37,780 nucleotides of DNA from JALCSJ01 sp036788835 (GCA_036788835.1 DAIQMR010000025.1:1-37780); one strand, 5' to 3'; shown: positions 7,668 to 16,810, counted from the stretch's first letter. Notes: generated from the letters alone by a model not told the origin. Numbers and translations are program-made.

Positions 7668-10091
7668 CTATACTTTGCGTACTAGTGGTTTAATATTCCA
7701 AATATCCCTGGCATATTCTTTTATTGTCCTGTCACTGGAAAAATATCCCGACGCCGCAATATTGATGGCACTGGCACTTAGCCAACGGCCTTTATCTTGA
7801 TATAGGGCGGCGATTTTTTTCTGTGCCTGGCAATAAGGCTTAAAATCTTTAATAACAAAATATTCATCGTTTCTATCCAGCAAGTCCCGATACAGAGGCT
7901 CAAAATTAGGATGACGAGCCAGTTCATCCATGAGCTCATGAACATCTTGATCTTTGTTGTAAATCTCCCAGGAAGAATAACTGCCGTTAGCATGGTAGGC
8001 AGCCACTTCTCCGGCAGTCAGGCCGAAGACGACACAGTTCTCCTGTCCTACCCGTCCGAAGATTTCCACATTGGCCCCGTCCATGGTGCCTAGGGTGATA
8101 GCCCCGTTCATCATGAATTTCATACAGCCTGTTCCCGAGGCTTCTTTCCCGGCGGTGGAAATTTGCTCGCTTACATCGGCCGCCGGAAATAACAATTCCC
8201 CCAAAGAAACGTTATAGTTCTCCAGGAAAATGACTTTTAATTTTCCTTGGACACGCATATCATTATTGATAATATAGCTGATTCTATTAATCAGACGGAT
8301 GCACATTTTAGCTGCACCGTAGCTGACTGCCGCTTTACCGCCGAAAATGAAAACATGGGGAACAATCTCCATGCCCGGGTTGGCAATAAGCTGCTGATAC
8401 AAATGGAAAACATGGGCTATATTCAGCAATTGGCGCTTGTACATGTGGAAGCGCTTAATTTGGATGTCGAAAATAGCATCGCAGTTTAATTTCTGCCCGG
8501 TGCCTTTTTCAATATAGTTGGCCAGCACTTCTTTGCGAATTCTTTTGGCGTGATGAAGCTTGTCCAGGAAGCTGCTGTCTGTGGCGAAGGCTTTCAGATT
8601 CTCCAACTGTTCCGGCTCAAGGCGCCATTTGGTACCAATGGTTTCGTCAATGAGAGCGGCTAATTGAGGATTGGCGTCTATCAGCCACCGGCGGTGGGTT
8701 ACACCGTTGGTCTTATTGTTGAATTTTTCCGGGAACCAGACATAGAACGGCCGGAGCACGGATTTCTTCAAAATTTCACTGTGAATCTTGGCTACGCCGT
8801 TAATGCTGTGACTGCCCAAAGATGCCAGATTAGCCATATGCACATAGCCATCCCAAAGAACAGCCAGACCTTCTGCAGCCTTATTATCATTGGGATAGCG
8901 ACTTCTTATTTTCTCCATCCACCGATGATTGATTTCGTCGATAATTAAATAAATTCTGGGCAGCAGGTCCTTAACCATGGGAATGGACCATTTCTCCAAA
9001 GCTTCCGGCAACACGGTATGATTGGTATAGCCCACTGTTTCGCAGGTTATTTTCCAGGCCTCATTCCATTCCAGCTTTTCTTCGTCCATAAAAATTCTCA
9101 TAAGCTCCGGAATAACCAAAGTAGGATGGGTATCATTAATTTGAATAGCCACATACTTGGCAAACTGCCTGATCGGCTTCTGAAGCTTGTTCTTGTAATG
9201 GCGTACAATGCTCTGAACACCTGCCGCCACGAAGAAGTACTCCTGCATCAAACGCAGCTGACGTCCCTCTTCGGAGCTGTCATCAGGATAAAGGAAGTCG
9301 GAAATCTTGCGTAAATTATTTTCGTATTTTTGTTCTGCTTTATTTTTTCTGGTATTAAACTGGCCCCTAAATATATCGGAAGCATATTCTGCACTCCATA
9401 ATCTTAGGGTGTTAATAGTAGAATTCCTATAGCCGATAATCGGCACATCGTAGGGCACAGCCTTCACTGTGGCAAAGTCTTCGTAGATACATTCCAAGTC
9501 CCCGCCGGGAACAGGACGCATATAGGCATTGCCGCCGAAGTGGACGTCCACTGCCTTGTCGGCTCTTTTGACTTCCCAGGGATAACCGTTATGGAGCCAG
9601 TCATCGGGCAGCTCCACCTGTTGACCGTTAACTATTTTCTGGTCAAACAAACCATACTGATAGCGAATGCCGCAGCCGTTGCCGGGCATGGCCAGAGAAG
9701 CAAGGGAATCGATAAAGCAGGCTGCCAAGCGGCCCAGACCGCCATTGCCTAATCCTGCATCATCTTCCTCCGGTATAATTTCAGCAAGGCTGAAACCCAT
9801 ATCTTCCAAACCTTGGGCACAGATCTCCTCCACTCCCATGTTATTTAAATTACTGTTAAGCAATCTGCCTAAAAGAAATTCCATGGAAAAATAATATACC
9901 TGCTTAGCCTTTTGGTCTGAATAGGCCTCATTGGTTTTAATCCAGTCATCGCTAATAAGGTCACGTACCATTCTTGCTATAATCTGATACACTTCATTTT
10001 TATTCAGGTCAGATACATTCTTTTGGCACATGGTTTTAGCTTTAATAGTGAATATTGTTTTAAATTCTTCCTTGTCTCTCCAACCCTTCAT
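7668..10091 (-). CDS. glgP: Glycogen/starch phosphorylase (GT35)
   Basis: It cleaves alpha-1,4-glucan with phosphate to release glucose-1-phosphate, using pyridoxal phosphate in the cytosol. Diagnostic motifs are EDDAGLGNGGLGRLAACFIDSLA near residues 110-135, QINDTHPTL, and the PLP-lysine segment GTGCMKFMMNGA with K658, followed by TMDGANVEI. The length of 807 residues is the family norm. TGGAGGG before ATG 10091 supports the start. Its place between the ADP-glucose genes and glgB shows that the operon carries both synthesis and breakdown. An 84-bp gap separates it from glgD; I saw no terminator there. Confidence 0.98.
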   Translation of the reverse strand: MKGWRDKEEFKTIFTIKAKTMCQKNVSDLNKNEVYQIIARMVRDLISDDWIKTNEAYSDQKAKQVYYFSMEFLLGRLLNSNLNNMGVEEICAQGLEDMGFSLAEIIPEEDDAGLGNGGLGRLAACFIDSLASLAMPGNGCGIRYQYGLFDQKIVNGQQVELPDDWLHNGYPWEVKRADKAVDVHFGGNAYMRPVPGGDLECIYEDFATVKAVPYDVPIIGYRNSTINTLRLWSAEYASDIFRGQFNTRKNKAEQKYENNLRKISDFLYPDDSSEEGRQLRLMQEYFFVAAGVQSIVRHYKNKLQKPIRQFAKYVAIQINDTHPTLVIPELMRIFMDEEKLEWNEAWKITCETVGYTNHTVLPEALEKWSIPMVKDLLPRIYLIIDEINHRWMEKIRSRYPNDNKAAEGLAVLWDGYVHMANLASLGSHSINGVAKIHSEILKKSVLRPFYVWFPEKFNNKTNGVTHRRWLIDANPQLAALIDETIGTKWRLEPEQLENLKAFATDSSFLDKLHHAKRIRKEVLANYIEKGTGQKLNCDAIFDIQIKRFHMYKRQLLNIAHVFHLYQQLIANPGMEIVPHVFIFGGKAAVSYGAAKMCIRLINRISYIINNDMRVQGKLKVIFLENYNVSLGELLFPAADVSEQISTAGKEASGTGCMKFMMNGAITLGTMDGANVEIFGRVGQENCVVFGLTAGEVAAYHANGSYSSWEIYNKDQDVHELMDELARHPNFEPLYRDLLDRNDEYFVIKDFKPYCQAQKKIAALYQDKGRWLSASAINIAASGYFSSDRTIKEYARDIWNIKPLVRKV

Positions 10092-10175
10092 GTAATCCCT
10101 CCAAATAACGTGTAATGATAGCAGCCGAGAAACATCAAATTCTCCTGTTTACTCGACCGCAGAATGACTCTTATA

Positions 10176-11282
10176 CTACAGTTTCATACCCTTAGAAATG
10201 TAGTAGGGTTTTTCCGGTGTGCCCTTTAGTATCCGTCCCGGGCTAATAATCACACTCTTGTCGCTTACTACACAATCCAGCACCGCGCCTTCACCTACAT
10301 CGCAGTATTGCATTAAAATACTATTGCGGACAATAGCATTCTTTCCTACTGTTACTTTTCTGGACAGGACGCTGTTTTCCACAGTGCCTTCTACAATAGC
10401 ACCGTTAGCCAGCAAGGAATTGGTCACTTTAGCATGATCCAGATATTTCGTAGGAATTTCATTTTTTACTTTAGTATGAATTCTCCTGTCCCCGTTAAAG
10501 AACAGGTCCTTCCATACATTCATATCCAGCAGATCCATGCTGGCCCTGAAATAATCTGCCAGTGAATCTATCTTTGCCACATATTCCGTGTATTTAAACC
10601 CATGAACTTTTAATTTATCCAGACGGGCATTGATTTCTTCGCAGAGACTTGGTTTGCCATCTGCATGAGCTTCCGTAACGATTTCCTTAAATGTTTTGCA
10701 TTCCATAATCAGGCAGCGGAGAAATACATTGTCACCGATTTTAGTTTTCCCGAAAGAAGAAATTTTCGTGACTCTGCCTTCTTGATTGACTTCCAGTGTT
10801 CTGCTGCGCCCTGTTAAAGGACGAACCTGCTTAGTATAGATCATGGTCACGTCAGCCTTTTGGTTTTCGTGTTCTTCCATAATCTTATCAAAATCCGCAT
10901 TGTATGCACTATCGCAAAAGGACAATATAATATATTTTTTCAGCCCTCTGTCTACGAAACGGAGATTCTTGAAATAGGAATTAATACTGCAGCCTTCTTT
11001 AACATGGATATCCTCGGTATCAGGCGGCAGATAGAACAAGCCGTCTTTAATCTTGGCCAGGTTCCATTCCTTGCCGCCCCGGAGATGGTCCATAATGGAA
11101 TTACCGCTAATAGGGAGCAAAATACCTATATCCCCCACTCCGGCATTAACCAGACTGGACAAGGTGAAATCTATTAAACGAAACTTCCCGGCAAAAGGCA
11201 CTGCGGCCAATGGTCGGTTCGCATTCAGTTCATGATAAAAATTAACATCCCGCAAATTTAATAACCCAATTACATCCGGCAT
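10176..11282 (-). CDS. glgD: Glucose-1-phosphate adenylyltransferase, GlgD subunit
   Basis: This is the companion subunit of ADP-glucose pyrophosphorylase. It shares the GlgC fold: an N-terminal nucleotidyltransferase domain with FAGKFRLIDFTLSSLVNAG and, from about residue 280, left-handed beta-helix repeats (NSLLANGAIVEGTVENSVLS, GKNAIVRNSIL). The catalytic loop is degenerate: where GlgC has LAGGKGSRLG this protein has LLNLRDVNF. That is typical of GlgD, which in studied Firmicutes raises GlgC activity rather than acting strongly alone. GGGTGA lies just upstream of ATG 11282. It starts 21 bp after the glgC stop. Confidence 0.95.
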   Translation of the reverse strand: MPDVIGLLNLRDVNFYHELNANRPLAAVPFAGKFRLIDFTLSSLVNAGVGDIGILLPISGNSIMDHLRGGKEWNLAKIKDGLFYLPPDTEDIHVKEGCSINSYFKNLRFVDRGLKKYIILSFCDSAYNADFDKIMEEHENQKADVTMIYTKQVRPLTGRSRTLEVNQEGRVTKISSFGKTKIGDNVFLRCLIMECKTFKEIVTEAHADGKPSLCEEINARLDKLKVHGFKYTEYVAKIDSLADYFRASMDLLDMNVWKDLFFNGDRRIHTKVKNEIPTKYLDHAKVTNSLLANGAIVEGTVENSVLSRKVTVGKNAIVRNSILMQYCDVGEGAVLDCVVSDKSVIISPGRILKGTPEKPYYISKGMKL

Positions 11283-11303
11283 CTAATTCATCACCCTTCT
11301 ATT

Positions 11304-12455
11304 TTATTTGCTGTCACTTCGCACGTTTTTGTGATGTCCTAAAAGGAAAACCTTATCCTTCGTACCTAAGACTTTGCCCTTCTCATAAATATGACAGCTT
11401 TCCCCTACAATGGCATTATCAATTACTGCCCCTTTGTCTATTACCGTACCGGGCATAACCACGGAATTGCTCACCTTGGCACCCTGGGCCACTGTCACAT
11501 CATAGAAAATTACCGAGTGATTAACAGTGCCGGAAATCATGCTGCCTTCACCCACCAGAGACTTTGTGATTTTTGCTTTAGGTCCTGCGTAGTGAGGCGG
11601 ATAGTCCCTATTCCCTGAATAAATCCGCCATTTGGGATTGTCCAGCTGGAGTTTCGGATGTTCTTCCAATAAGTCCATATTGGCTTCCCACAGGCTTTCG
11701 ATAGTACCCACATCCTTCCAGTAACCAGGGAAGGTGTACGAATAAACTCCTTCTTTATTGGCCAGAAGATTAGGAATAATATTTTTTCCAAAATCATGGA
11801 CGGAATTTTTGTCCCTGGCATCATTCTTTAAATATTTTTGCAAAGTGTCCTTATTAAAAATGTAAATACCCATAGAGGCCTTATTGCTCTTAGGGTGAGC
11901 TGGCTTTTCTTTGAACTCGGTAATCCTTTCGTGCTCATCCGTAGCCATAATGCCGAAACGGGAAGCCTCTTCCCAAGGAACCTCAATGGTGCTCACCGTA
12001 ACAGTAGCTTTATGGGCCTTGTGGAATCTGAGCATTTTATCATAATCCATAGCATAGATATGGTCTCCCGATAAAATCAAAACATACTCCGGGTCAATTA
12101 AATCCACGAAATTAAGATTTTGGTAAATAGCATCAGCGGTACCCTGGTACCAGCTATTGGAAGCATCGTCATCATCACCCATGTAAGGTGGCAGAATAAA
12201 GGTACCGCCCACTACGGCGTCCAAATCCCAGGCATTGCCGTTGCCAATATACCAGTTCAACTCCAGTGGCTGATACTGAGTCAAAATACCGACCGTAGTA
12301 ATTCCCGAATTGCGGCAATTACTAAGGGGAAAGTCTATAATACGATATTTACTGCCAAACAAAACACCCGGTTTAGCCAAGTGCTTAGTTAGCGCTCCCA
12401 ATCTGCTGCCTTTACCTCCTGCTAAAATCATGGCCATACATTCGGTCTTATGCAT
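11304..12455 (-). CDS. glgC: Glucose-1-phosphate adenylyltransferase, GlgC catalytic subunit
   Basis: It makes ADP-glucose and pyrophosphate from ATP and glucose-1-phosphate, the committed step to glycogen. The N-terminal signature AMILAGGKGSRLGALTKHLAKP is complete (residues 8-29), followed by FGSKYRIIDFPLSNC, QGTADAIYQN and FKEKPAHPKSNKASMGIYIF. Beta-helix repeats (KISNS-type) occupy the C-terminal quarter. The 383-residue length is normal. GGGAGG upstream of ATG 12455 fixes the start. It is the first gene of the glg operon, behind a recognisable promoter. Confidence 0.98.
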   Translation of the reverse strand: MHKTECMAMILAGGKGSRLGALTKHLAKPGVLFGSKYRIIDFPLSNCRNSGITTVGILTQYQPLELNWYIGNGNAWDLDAVVGGTFILPPYMGDDDDASNSWYQGTADAIYQNLNFVDLIDPEYVLILSGDHIYAMDYDKMLRFHKAHKATVTVSTIEVPWEEASRFGIMATDEHERITEFKEKPAHPKSNKASMGIYIFNKDTLQKYLKNDARDKNSVHDFGKNIIPNLLANKEGVYSYTFPGYWKDVGTIESLWEANMDLLEEHPKLQLDNPKWRIYSGNRDYPPHYAGPKAKITKSLVGEGSMISGTVNHSVIFYDVTVAQGAKVSNSVVMPGTVIDKGAVIDNAIVGESCHIYEKGKVLGTKDKVFLLGHHKNVRSDSK

Positions 12456-12504
12456 AAAGATTCCTCCCTGTATACCTCTTTGTGATTCATAGTATCATAT
12501 TTAT

Positions 12505-12533
12505 ATTATATTACATAAATATTGTTAAAACAA
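12505..12533 (-). promoter_or_regulatory. Sigma-70-type promoter of the glg operon
   Basis: The minus strand has TTGTTT (12528-12533), a 17-bp spacer and a perfect TATAAT (12505-12510), about 50 bp before glgC. The surrounding sequence is very AT-rich. Confidence 0.65.
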
Positions 12534-12534
12534 T
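12521..12534. promoter_or_regulatory. Palindrome over the -35 of the glg promoter
   Basis: ATTGTTTTAACAAT (minus strand) is a perfect 6-2-6 palindrome that covers the -35 hexamer, a place where a repressor could block sigma binding. It may also be chance in AT-rich DNA. Confidence 0.4.
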
Positions 12535-12564
12535 GAAAATACCCACAAAACAGTAAAGTTTATG

Positions 12565-12598
12565 TTAAAAAAAAGAACCTGCAATCGCAGGTCCTTTT
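12565..12598 (-). terminator. Rho-independent terminator after the hydrogenase/M20/DUF3100 unit
   Basis: On the minus strand, the stem ACCTGC / GCAGGT with loop GATT is followed by a run of eight T. It lies just after the stop at 12614 and upstream of the glg promoter, so it separates the two operons. Confidence 0.9.
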
Positions 12599-12613
12599 CT
12601 AATATCTTGTTTT

Positions 12614-13069
12614 TTAAATTTCTCCTATTGCCTTCAAAATTCCTTGGGCGATTACCGCTGAGCCAATATATGTGCCGATGAAAATGATACAGGAGAGAAC
12701 TACGATGCGCCAGCCTGTCTTGGCAAAAGCTGCCATATCTTTACCGATAGAAACACCGGCGTAGGCCAGTATCGGTGTGCATAGAGATACGAAGCCAACT
12801 TTTTTCATAGCTGCATTAATGAATTCCGAACCGGGAAAACCGGGAATTGTTAAAATGCACCCTAAAGTAACAATATAGGCTACTCCCGGAATATGGCCCG
12901 GCAAATATTTTCCCAAAATGATACCGCTCATAGCAATAAGGATTAAAATAATCAGACCGGGCAAGGCTTCCAAAAAGCCGGTCTTGCTGCTTAGAGTATT
13001 GCTCACCATGGAAAGAAAACCGACAATTATCAGTATAACTAATGTTTCCAAAAGATTATATGTTTTCAT
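12614..13069 (-). CDS. Small multi-pass membrane protein, partner of the DUF3100-type protein
   Basis: About 151 residues with roughly four to five hydrophobic segments (ETLVILIIVGFLSMV, LPGLIILILIAMSGIILG, VAYIVTLGCILTIPG, GWRIVVLSCIIFIGTYIG). I do not recognise a named family with confidence. I chose the ATG at 13069 because GGGGAGG sits nine bases before it; an ATG at 13078 directly abuts that site. The start overlaps the end of the upstream DUF3100-type gene by 14 bp, which points to translational coupling and probably a two-subunit membrane complex. The motif YAGVSIGKDMAAFAKTGWR lies in the loop between the last helices. It is the last gene before the terminator. Confidence 0.75.
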   Translation of the reverse strand: MKTYNLLETLVILIIVGFLSMVSNTLSSKTGFLEALPGLIILILIAMSGIILGKYLPGHIPGVAYIVTLGCILTIPGFPGSEFINAAMKKVGFVSLCTPILAYAGVSIGKDMAAFAKTGWRIVVLSCIIFIGTYIGSAVIAQGILKAIGEI

Positions 13070-13865
13070 GTTTAGCATCCTCCCCTGTTGGTTCTACCCC
13101 ATATTTAATCCGATAAAATTTTTTATACAGAAATTCTGACAAGGGCAATGCCAGCCAAATGGACATGTACAAACCATCCAACCCGGAAAGCATGTTACTT
13201 GCTGCCCCGAAAGCAGCCAGCTGATCAGCCATTTGAGGATACATAACTGTCAGGGATCCAACTGCAGCAGTCATCATACTGGCACTGCCTACCCCGGAAG
13301 CCATAGCCAGGGCATAAGGATGAAACAGACCGGTAGCCGCAGCTGCGCTGGATAACAGTCCAAAGAAAATTGTTCCGAAAACAGTACCGCTAATATAAAC
13401 ACCCATAACTCCACGGCCTTCTGCAGAATCCAGACCAAAGCGCTCACCGATTAATGCCACGTTAGGTTCACGGGCTATGGAGTGAGCTGCGCCAATAGTT
13501 TCACGTTTCAGGCCGAAGAAAATCGCCAGCGGTACACCTAGAAAAACTGTCCCCAGGTTACCAAATTCCTGCAAAATAAGGGCAGGACTGGCGCTGATAA
13601 TTTTGGGCAGGGTAGGTCCTACCAAGGTGCCATACCGGGCCATAAGCAGCATTAAAGTGATTCCCAGTAGAGAACCGGCATCCTCCATATCTGCCTGTTT
13701 ACAAATTTTTAAAAATCTTGGTGTGGTAAAAATACCAATAATTAATGCATAAAGCATTGGCAGCAACACTATTGTCCCCGGACCCACCTTAAAAGTTTTT
13801 ACCCCGATTAGTTCAGCCAGAACAATAAGAATAAGTACTACAACATGTAGCTTAATATTTTTCAT
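13056..13865 (-). CDS. DUF3100-type integral membrane protein, putative transporter subunit
   Basis: 269 residues with about seven or eight hydrophobic segments, starting LHVVVLILIVLAELIGV. Small-residue-rich helices (GVGSASMMTAAVGSLTVM, LLSSAAAATGLF) and FFGLKRETIGAAHSIAREPN resemble the DUF3100 family, whose function is not established. GGGGAA before ATG 13865 supports the start. It begins 3 bp after the M20 amidohydrolase stop and overlaps the next small membrane gene. The context suggests an uptake system whose substrate is hydrolysed by that enzyme, which is inference. Family assignment is by memory of sequence features only. Confidence 0.7.
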   Translation of the reverse strand: MKNIKLHVVVLILIVLAELIGVKTFKVGPGTIVLLPMLYALIIGIFTTPRFLKICKQADMEDAGSLLGITLMLLMARYGTLVGPTLPKIISASPALILQEFGNLGTVFLGVPLAIFFGLKRETIGAAHSIAREPNVALIGERFGLDSAEGRGVMGVYISGTVFGTIFFGLLSSAAAATGLFHPYALAMASGVGSASMMTAAVGSLTVMYPQMADQLAAFGAASNMLSGLDGLYMSIWLALPLSEFLYKKFYRIKYGVEPTGEDAKHENI

Positions 13866-13868
13866 TGC

Positions 13869-15185
13869 TTATTCCCCCTTACTAAAGTAGCCATCCAGTT
13901 TGGCTATGTATTCCTTTTTCGTCAAAGCCGGCTTGTACCCGGCTAAGATTTGTTGAGCCTTAGCGCCATCACCACTAAGGAGATCTATGATCATCATGGC
14001 AAAAGCTTTCCCTGGTAGCAATGCTGCTGCCGCAAAATCTACCACCTGGAAATCTTTGCTATGTAACAGGCCGGTAGTCCCGCCGATGAAAGGATGAATA
14101 GCCGGCATCAAATGAGAAACATCACCCATATCGGTAGAGCCGCCGAAATGTCCTGCATCTATAACTTCCACATGTTGATCAACTATTTTGGCCTCTGCCA
14201 CAAATAGGTCATTTAAAGTCTGATTGCAAATCAAAGGCAATTGCCCGGGCAAAGTATCAATGTTGACCTTGGCACCAATAGCCGCACCACCGGCCCGCAA
14301 GGCTGCATCAACTTTGGCATTGGTTAAATCAATGGCCTCCATGGTTTTAGCACGGACATAGGTTTCAATCCTCACATCGCTGGGAACGTTGTTAACCAGG
14401 TCCCCACCTTTGGTAATAATAGGATGGACTCTCACTACATCCTGATCCCTAAAAGTTTCTCTCAGTGCGTTAATACCCATAATACCCAGCATTGCTGCAT
14501 TGAGGGCATTGATGCCCTGGTCCGGTGCATCCGCAGCGTGAGCAGTCTTCCCTACATATTGAATAGTCTTGCCAATAAAACCGTTGCTGGATTGGCCGAT
14601 AGCAATAGTAGCCTTAGGAGAATTTTTATCTGAGTGCATCTGCATGGCCATATTGATATCGTCAAAAGCACCTCGATAAATCAATTCCCCTTTGCCATGA
14701 ATATAATGCAGTTTGCCTTCGGCAACTAATTTTTTGCGATAAGCAATTTCTACATATTCTTCCGCAGGAACACCGAAGAACACTACGTTGCCTGCCAATT
14801 CAGACATAATGCCGGATTTAACCAGACCATAGGCTGCAGCCAGCATGGCAGCCTGCTGAATATTGTGACCGCAGGCATGGGCAGCCCCGGTGAGAGGGTC
14901 AGCCTGAGGATGCTCAGGAGAACCAATGGCATCCAATTCGCCTAAGACAGCAATAGTAGGTCCAGGTTTTCCCCCTGCCAGTTTTCCTTTGACTCCGGTT
15001 ATAGCCAAACCTTCTTTATAAGGAATACCCAATTTTTTGAACTGGTCCGCTAATTTTTTTGCGGTTTTTACTTCCTTAAATCCCAGCTCCGGTTCTTCTG
15101 CTACGCTGTCTGCATAAGCCTGAATATCTTGTGCACAGGCATCAATGGCAGCGCAAACTTTTTTCTTCATCTCTGCACTATTCAT
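13869..15185 (-). CDS. M20D-family amidohydrolase, AbgB-like
   Basis: A predicted dinuclear-metal amidohydrolase of 438 residues. Visible motifs are LGELDAIGSP, HACGHN near residue 100 (metal-binding His/Cys site of the M20D group), GVPAEEYVE with the catalytic Glu pair, and a C-terminal HFGGSTDMGDVSHLMPAIHP with the late metal ligands. These are closest to AbgB (p-aminobenzoyl-glutamate hydrolase) and related aminoacylase-type enzymes. I chose ATG 15185 because GAGGAGCTGAGACG precedes it; an in-frame ATG ten codons earlier lacks such a site. Downstream lie two membrane proteins rather than an AbgT-type transporter. The substrate, some N-acyl or peptide-like amide, cannot be told from sequence. 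Confidence 0.88.
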   Translation of the reverse strand: MNSAEMKKKVCAAIDACAQDIQAYADSVAEEPELGFKEVKTAKKLADQFKKLGIPYKEGLAITGVKGKLAGGKPGPTIAVLGELDAIGSPEHPQADPLTGAAHACGHNIQQAAMLAAAYGLVKSGIMSELAGNVVFFGVPAEEYVEIAYRKKLVAEGKLHYIHGKGELIYRGAFDDINMAMQMHSDKNSPKATIAIGQSSNGFIGKTIQYVGKTAHAADAPDQGINALNAAMLGIMGINALRETFRDQDVVRVHPIITKGGDLVNNVPSDVRIETYVRAKTMEAIDLTNAKVDAALRAGGAAIGAKVNIDTLPGQLPLICNQTLNDLFVAEAKIVDQHVEVIDAGHFGGSTDMGDVSHLMPAIHPFIGGTTGLLHSKDFQVVDFAAAALLPGKAFAMMIIDLLSGDGAKAQQILAGYKPALTKKEYIAKLDGYFSKGE

Positions 15186-15216
15186 CGTCTCAGCTCCTCT
15201 TCTTTTTTGCAACATT

Positions 15217-16758
15217 TTATTTTATCAGTTTGTGCAGCTCTTTGACGTGTTCGGTTTGGTTAGAATTCTTGTGCTTAGCTTTAGATGCATAAATATTGAC
15301 GGCCATCTGAGACTTCTTCACCGGCTGCATGGTGCCGGCCCCGGCTACGCAGCCTCCCGGGCAAGCCATTCCTTCCAATAGGTAACCATTATATTTGTTA
15401 TGCACAGCCAGCATTAATAGCTGACGGCACTCTCTCAAGCCTTCTGCTTTCACCGTCTTAATGGTTTTATCTGGATACATGGCATGAATAACATCTACCA
15501 CAGATTTAGCTACGCCGCCGCTAACGGCGAAGTTACGTCCATCTGCAGATGCATCGTTGACCCCTTCTTTTTGCTCGGCCATGGCTTCAATATCCACATG
15601 CCTTGCGTCAAAAATACCGCTCATTTCCTCAAAGGTCAGAACGAAATCCACATCACTGCGGATATCGGTCCGCATTGCTTCCAGCTTTTTAGCGGCACAG
15701 GGGCCGACAAATACTACCTGAGCATTGGGATTATTTTTCTTAATCAGGCGAGCCGTTAAAGTCATAGGCGTAAGGGCCATGGAAATACACTTGGCATGTT
15801 CCGGATAGAGTTTCTTAGCCATCTCAGACCAGGCCGGACAGCAGGATGTTGCCATGAAGGGCAGCTTGGCAGGGACTTCGTTAATAAAGTCAATAGCTTC
15901 CTGAGTGGCGCACAAATCGGCCCCTATAGCTACTTCAAAAACATCCGTAAAGCCCAGAGACCGCATGGCAGACCGTAACTTCCCCGGGGTTACTTTGATT
16001 CCGAACTGTCCCACGAAAGCCGGGGCCACCGCCGCATAAACCTTCTTGCCGGACTGGATGGCACGAATAACCTGGAAAATCTGGGATTTATCGGATATTG
16101 CTCCAAAGGGGCAATTGACCAAACACATACCACAAGAAACACATTTATCGTAGTCAATATTTGCCCGGCCGTTTTCATCGGAAGTAATGGCATCCATACC
16201 GCAGGCCGCCGCACAGGGTCGCTCTTGAATAATGATGGCATTGTATTCGCAAACAGTAGCACATTTCCCGCACTTAATACACTTAGCCTGATCGATAACA
16301 GACCTGCCGTTGGTCCTGCTCAAGGTGATGGCATCCCTGGGACATACTTCCCCACAGGGATGAGCCAGGCAGCCCTGACAGCCGTCGGTTATAAATACCC
16401 GTTTTTCCGGACAGCCATTGCAGGCAAATTTTATCACGTTAATTAAAGGCGGGGTGTAATAAGTTTCCGCCTGATCCGCAGCTTCAATATGGTCGGACAA
16501 AGGCGCGTGCTCTGATGCCGTGCGGCAAGGCAGTCCCATAGCCAGACGCAATCTCTCACCCACAATGGCTCTTTCCAGAAAAACGTCGCTGCGGAAACTT
16601 CCCATTTCTCCCGGTACTATCTTATAAGGCAGTTCTTCGATTCTCCTGTCTACGCACCATTCAGTATGATAGGCCATACGAGCGACTTCCCGGAATATTC
16701 TGTGACGGATTTCCCGGATTCTTGTTTCCACTCCCCTTAAGCCTGTCTTATTTTCCAT
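15217..16758 (-). CDS. Monomeric [FeFe] hydrogenase with N-terminal ferredoxin-like clusters
   Basis: It reversibly reduces protons to H2 with reduced ferredoxin. The 513-residue protein has several N-terminal Cys clusters for 4Fe-4S centres (CNGCPEKR..CQGCLAHPCGEVCP, CIKCGKCATVCEYN, CAAACGMDA, CVSCGMCLVNCPFG). The H-cluster domain follows, with L1 TSCCPAW at about residue 304, L2 PCAAKKLE at about 354 and L3 EGMACPGGCVAG at about 461, so all H-cluster ligands appear present. The TSCCPAW variant suggests a group-B-like enzyme. I chose ATG 16758, preceded by GGAGGGATAT; a longer in-frame start at 16851 lies within a palindromic repeat and has no ribosome site. A clear promoter lies upstream. 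It is first in a unit with the M20D enzyme. Maturases HydEFG are not in the window. Confidence 0.92.
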   Translation of the reverse strand: MENKTGLRGVETRIREIRHRIFREVARMAYHTEWCVDRRIEELPYKIVPGEMGSFRSDVFLERAIVGERLRLAMGLPCRTASEHAPLSDHIEAADQAETYYTPPLINVIKFACNGCPEKRVFITDGCQGCLAHPCGEVCPRDAITLSRTNGRSVIDQAKCIKCGKCATVCEYNAIIIQERPCAAACGMDAITSDENGRANIDYDKCVSCGMCLVNCPFGAISDKSQIFQVIRAIQSGKKVYAAVAPAFVGQFGIKVTPGKLRSAMRSLGFTDVFEVAIGADLCATQEAIDFINEVPAKLPFMATSCCPAWSEMAKKLYPEHAKCISMALTPMTLTARLIKKNNPNAQVVFVGPCAAKKLEAMRTDIRSDVDFVLTFEEMSGIFDARHVDIEAMAEQKEGVNDASADGRNFAVSGGVAKSVVDVIHAMYPDKTIKTVKAEGLRECRQLLMLAVHNKYNGYLLEGMACPGGCVAGAGTMQPVKKSQMAVNIYASKAKHKNSNQTEHVKELHKLIK

Positions 16759-16782
16759 ATATCCCTCCATAAGATTTTTGAT

Positions 16783-16810
16783 ATGTGTTATATTGTATGA
16801 TAAAACACAT
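16783..16810. promoter_or_regulatory. Inverted repeat over the hydrogenase promoter
   Basis: ATGTGTT and AACACAT are 7-bp arms separated by 14 bp, spanning the -10 and part of the spacer of the hydrogenase promoter. This position suits a repressor or redox regulator site; the regulator is unknown. Confidence 0.45.

Noticed and set aside
10092..10175. Possible extra copy of the structured repeat between glgD and glgP (TACTCGACC)
   Set aside because: Only about nine bases match copy A, with no matching arms; a chance match is likely.
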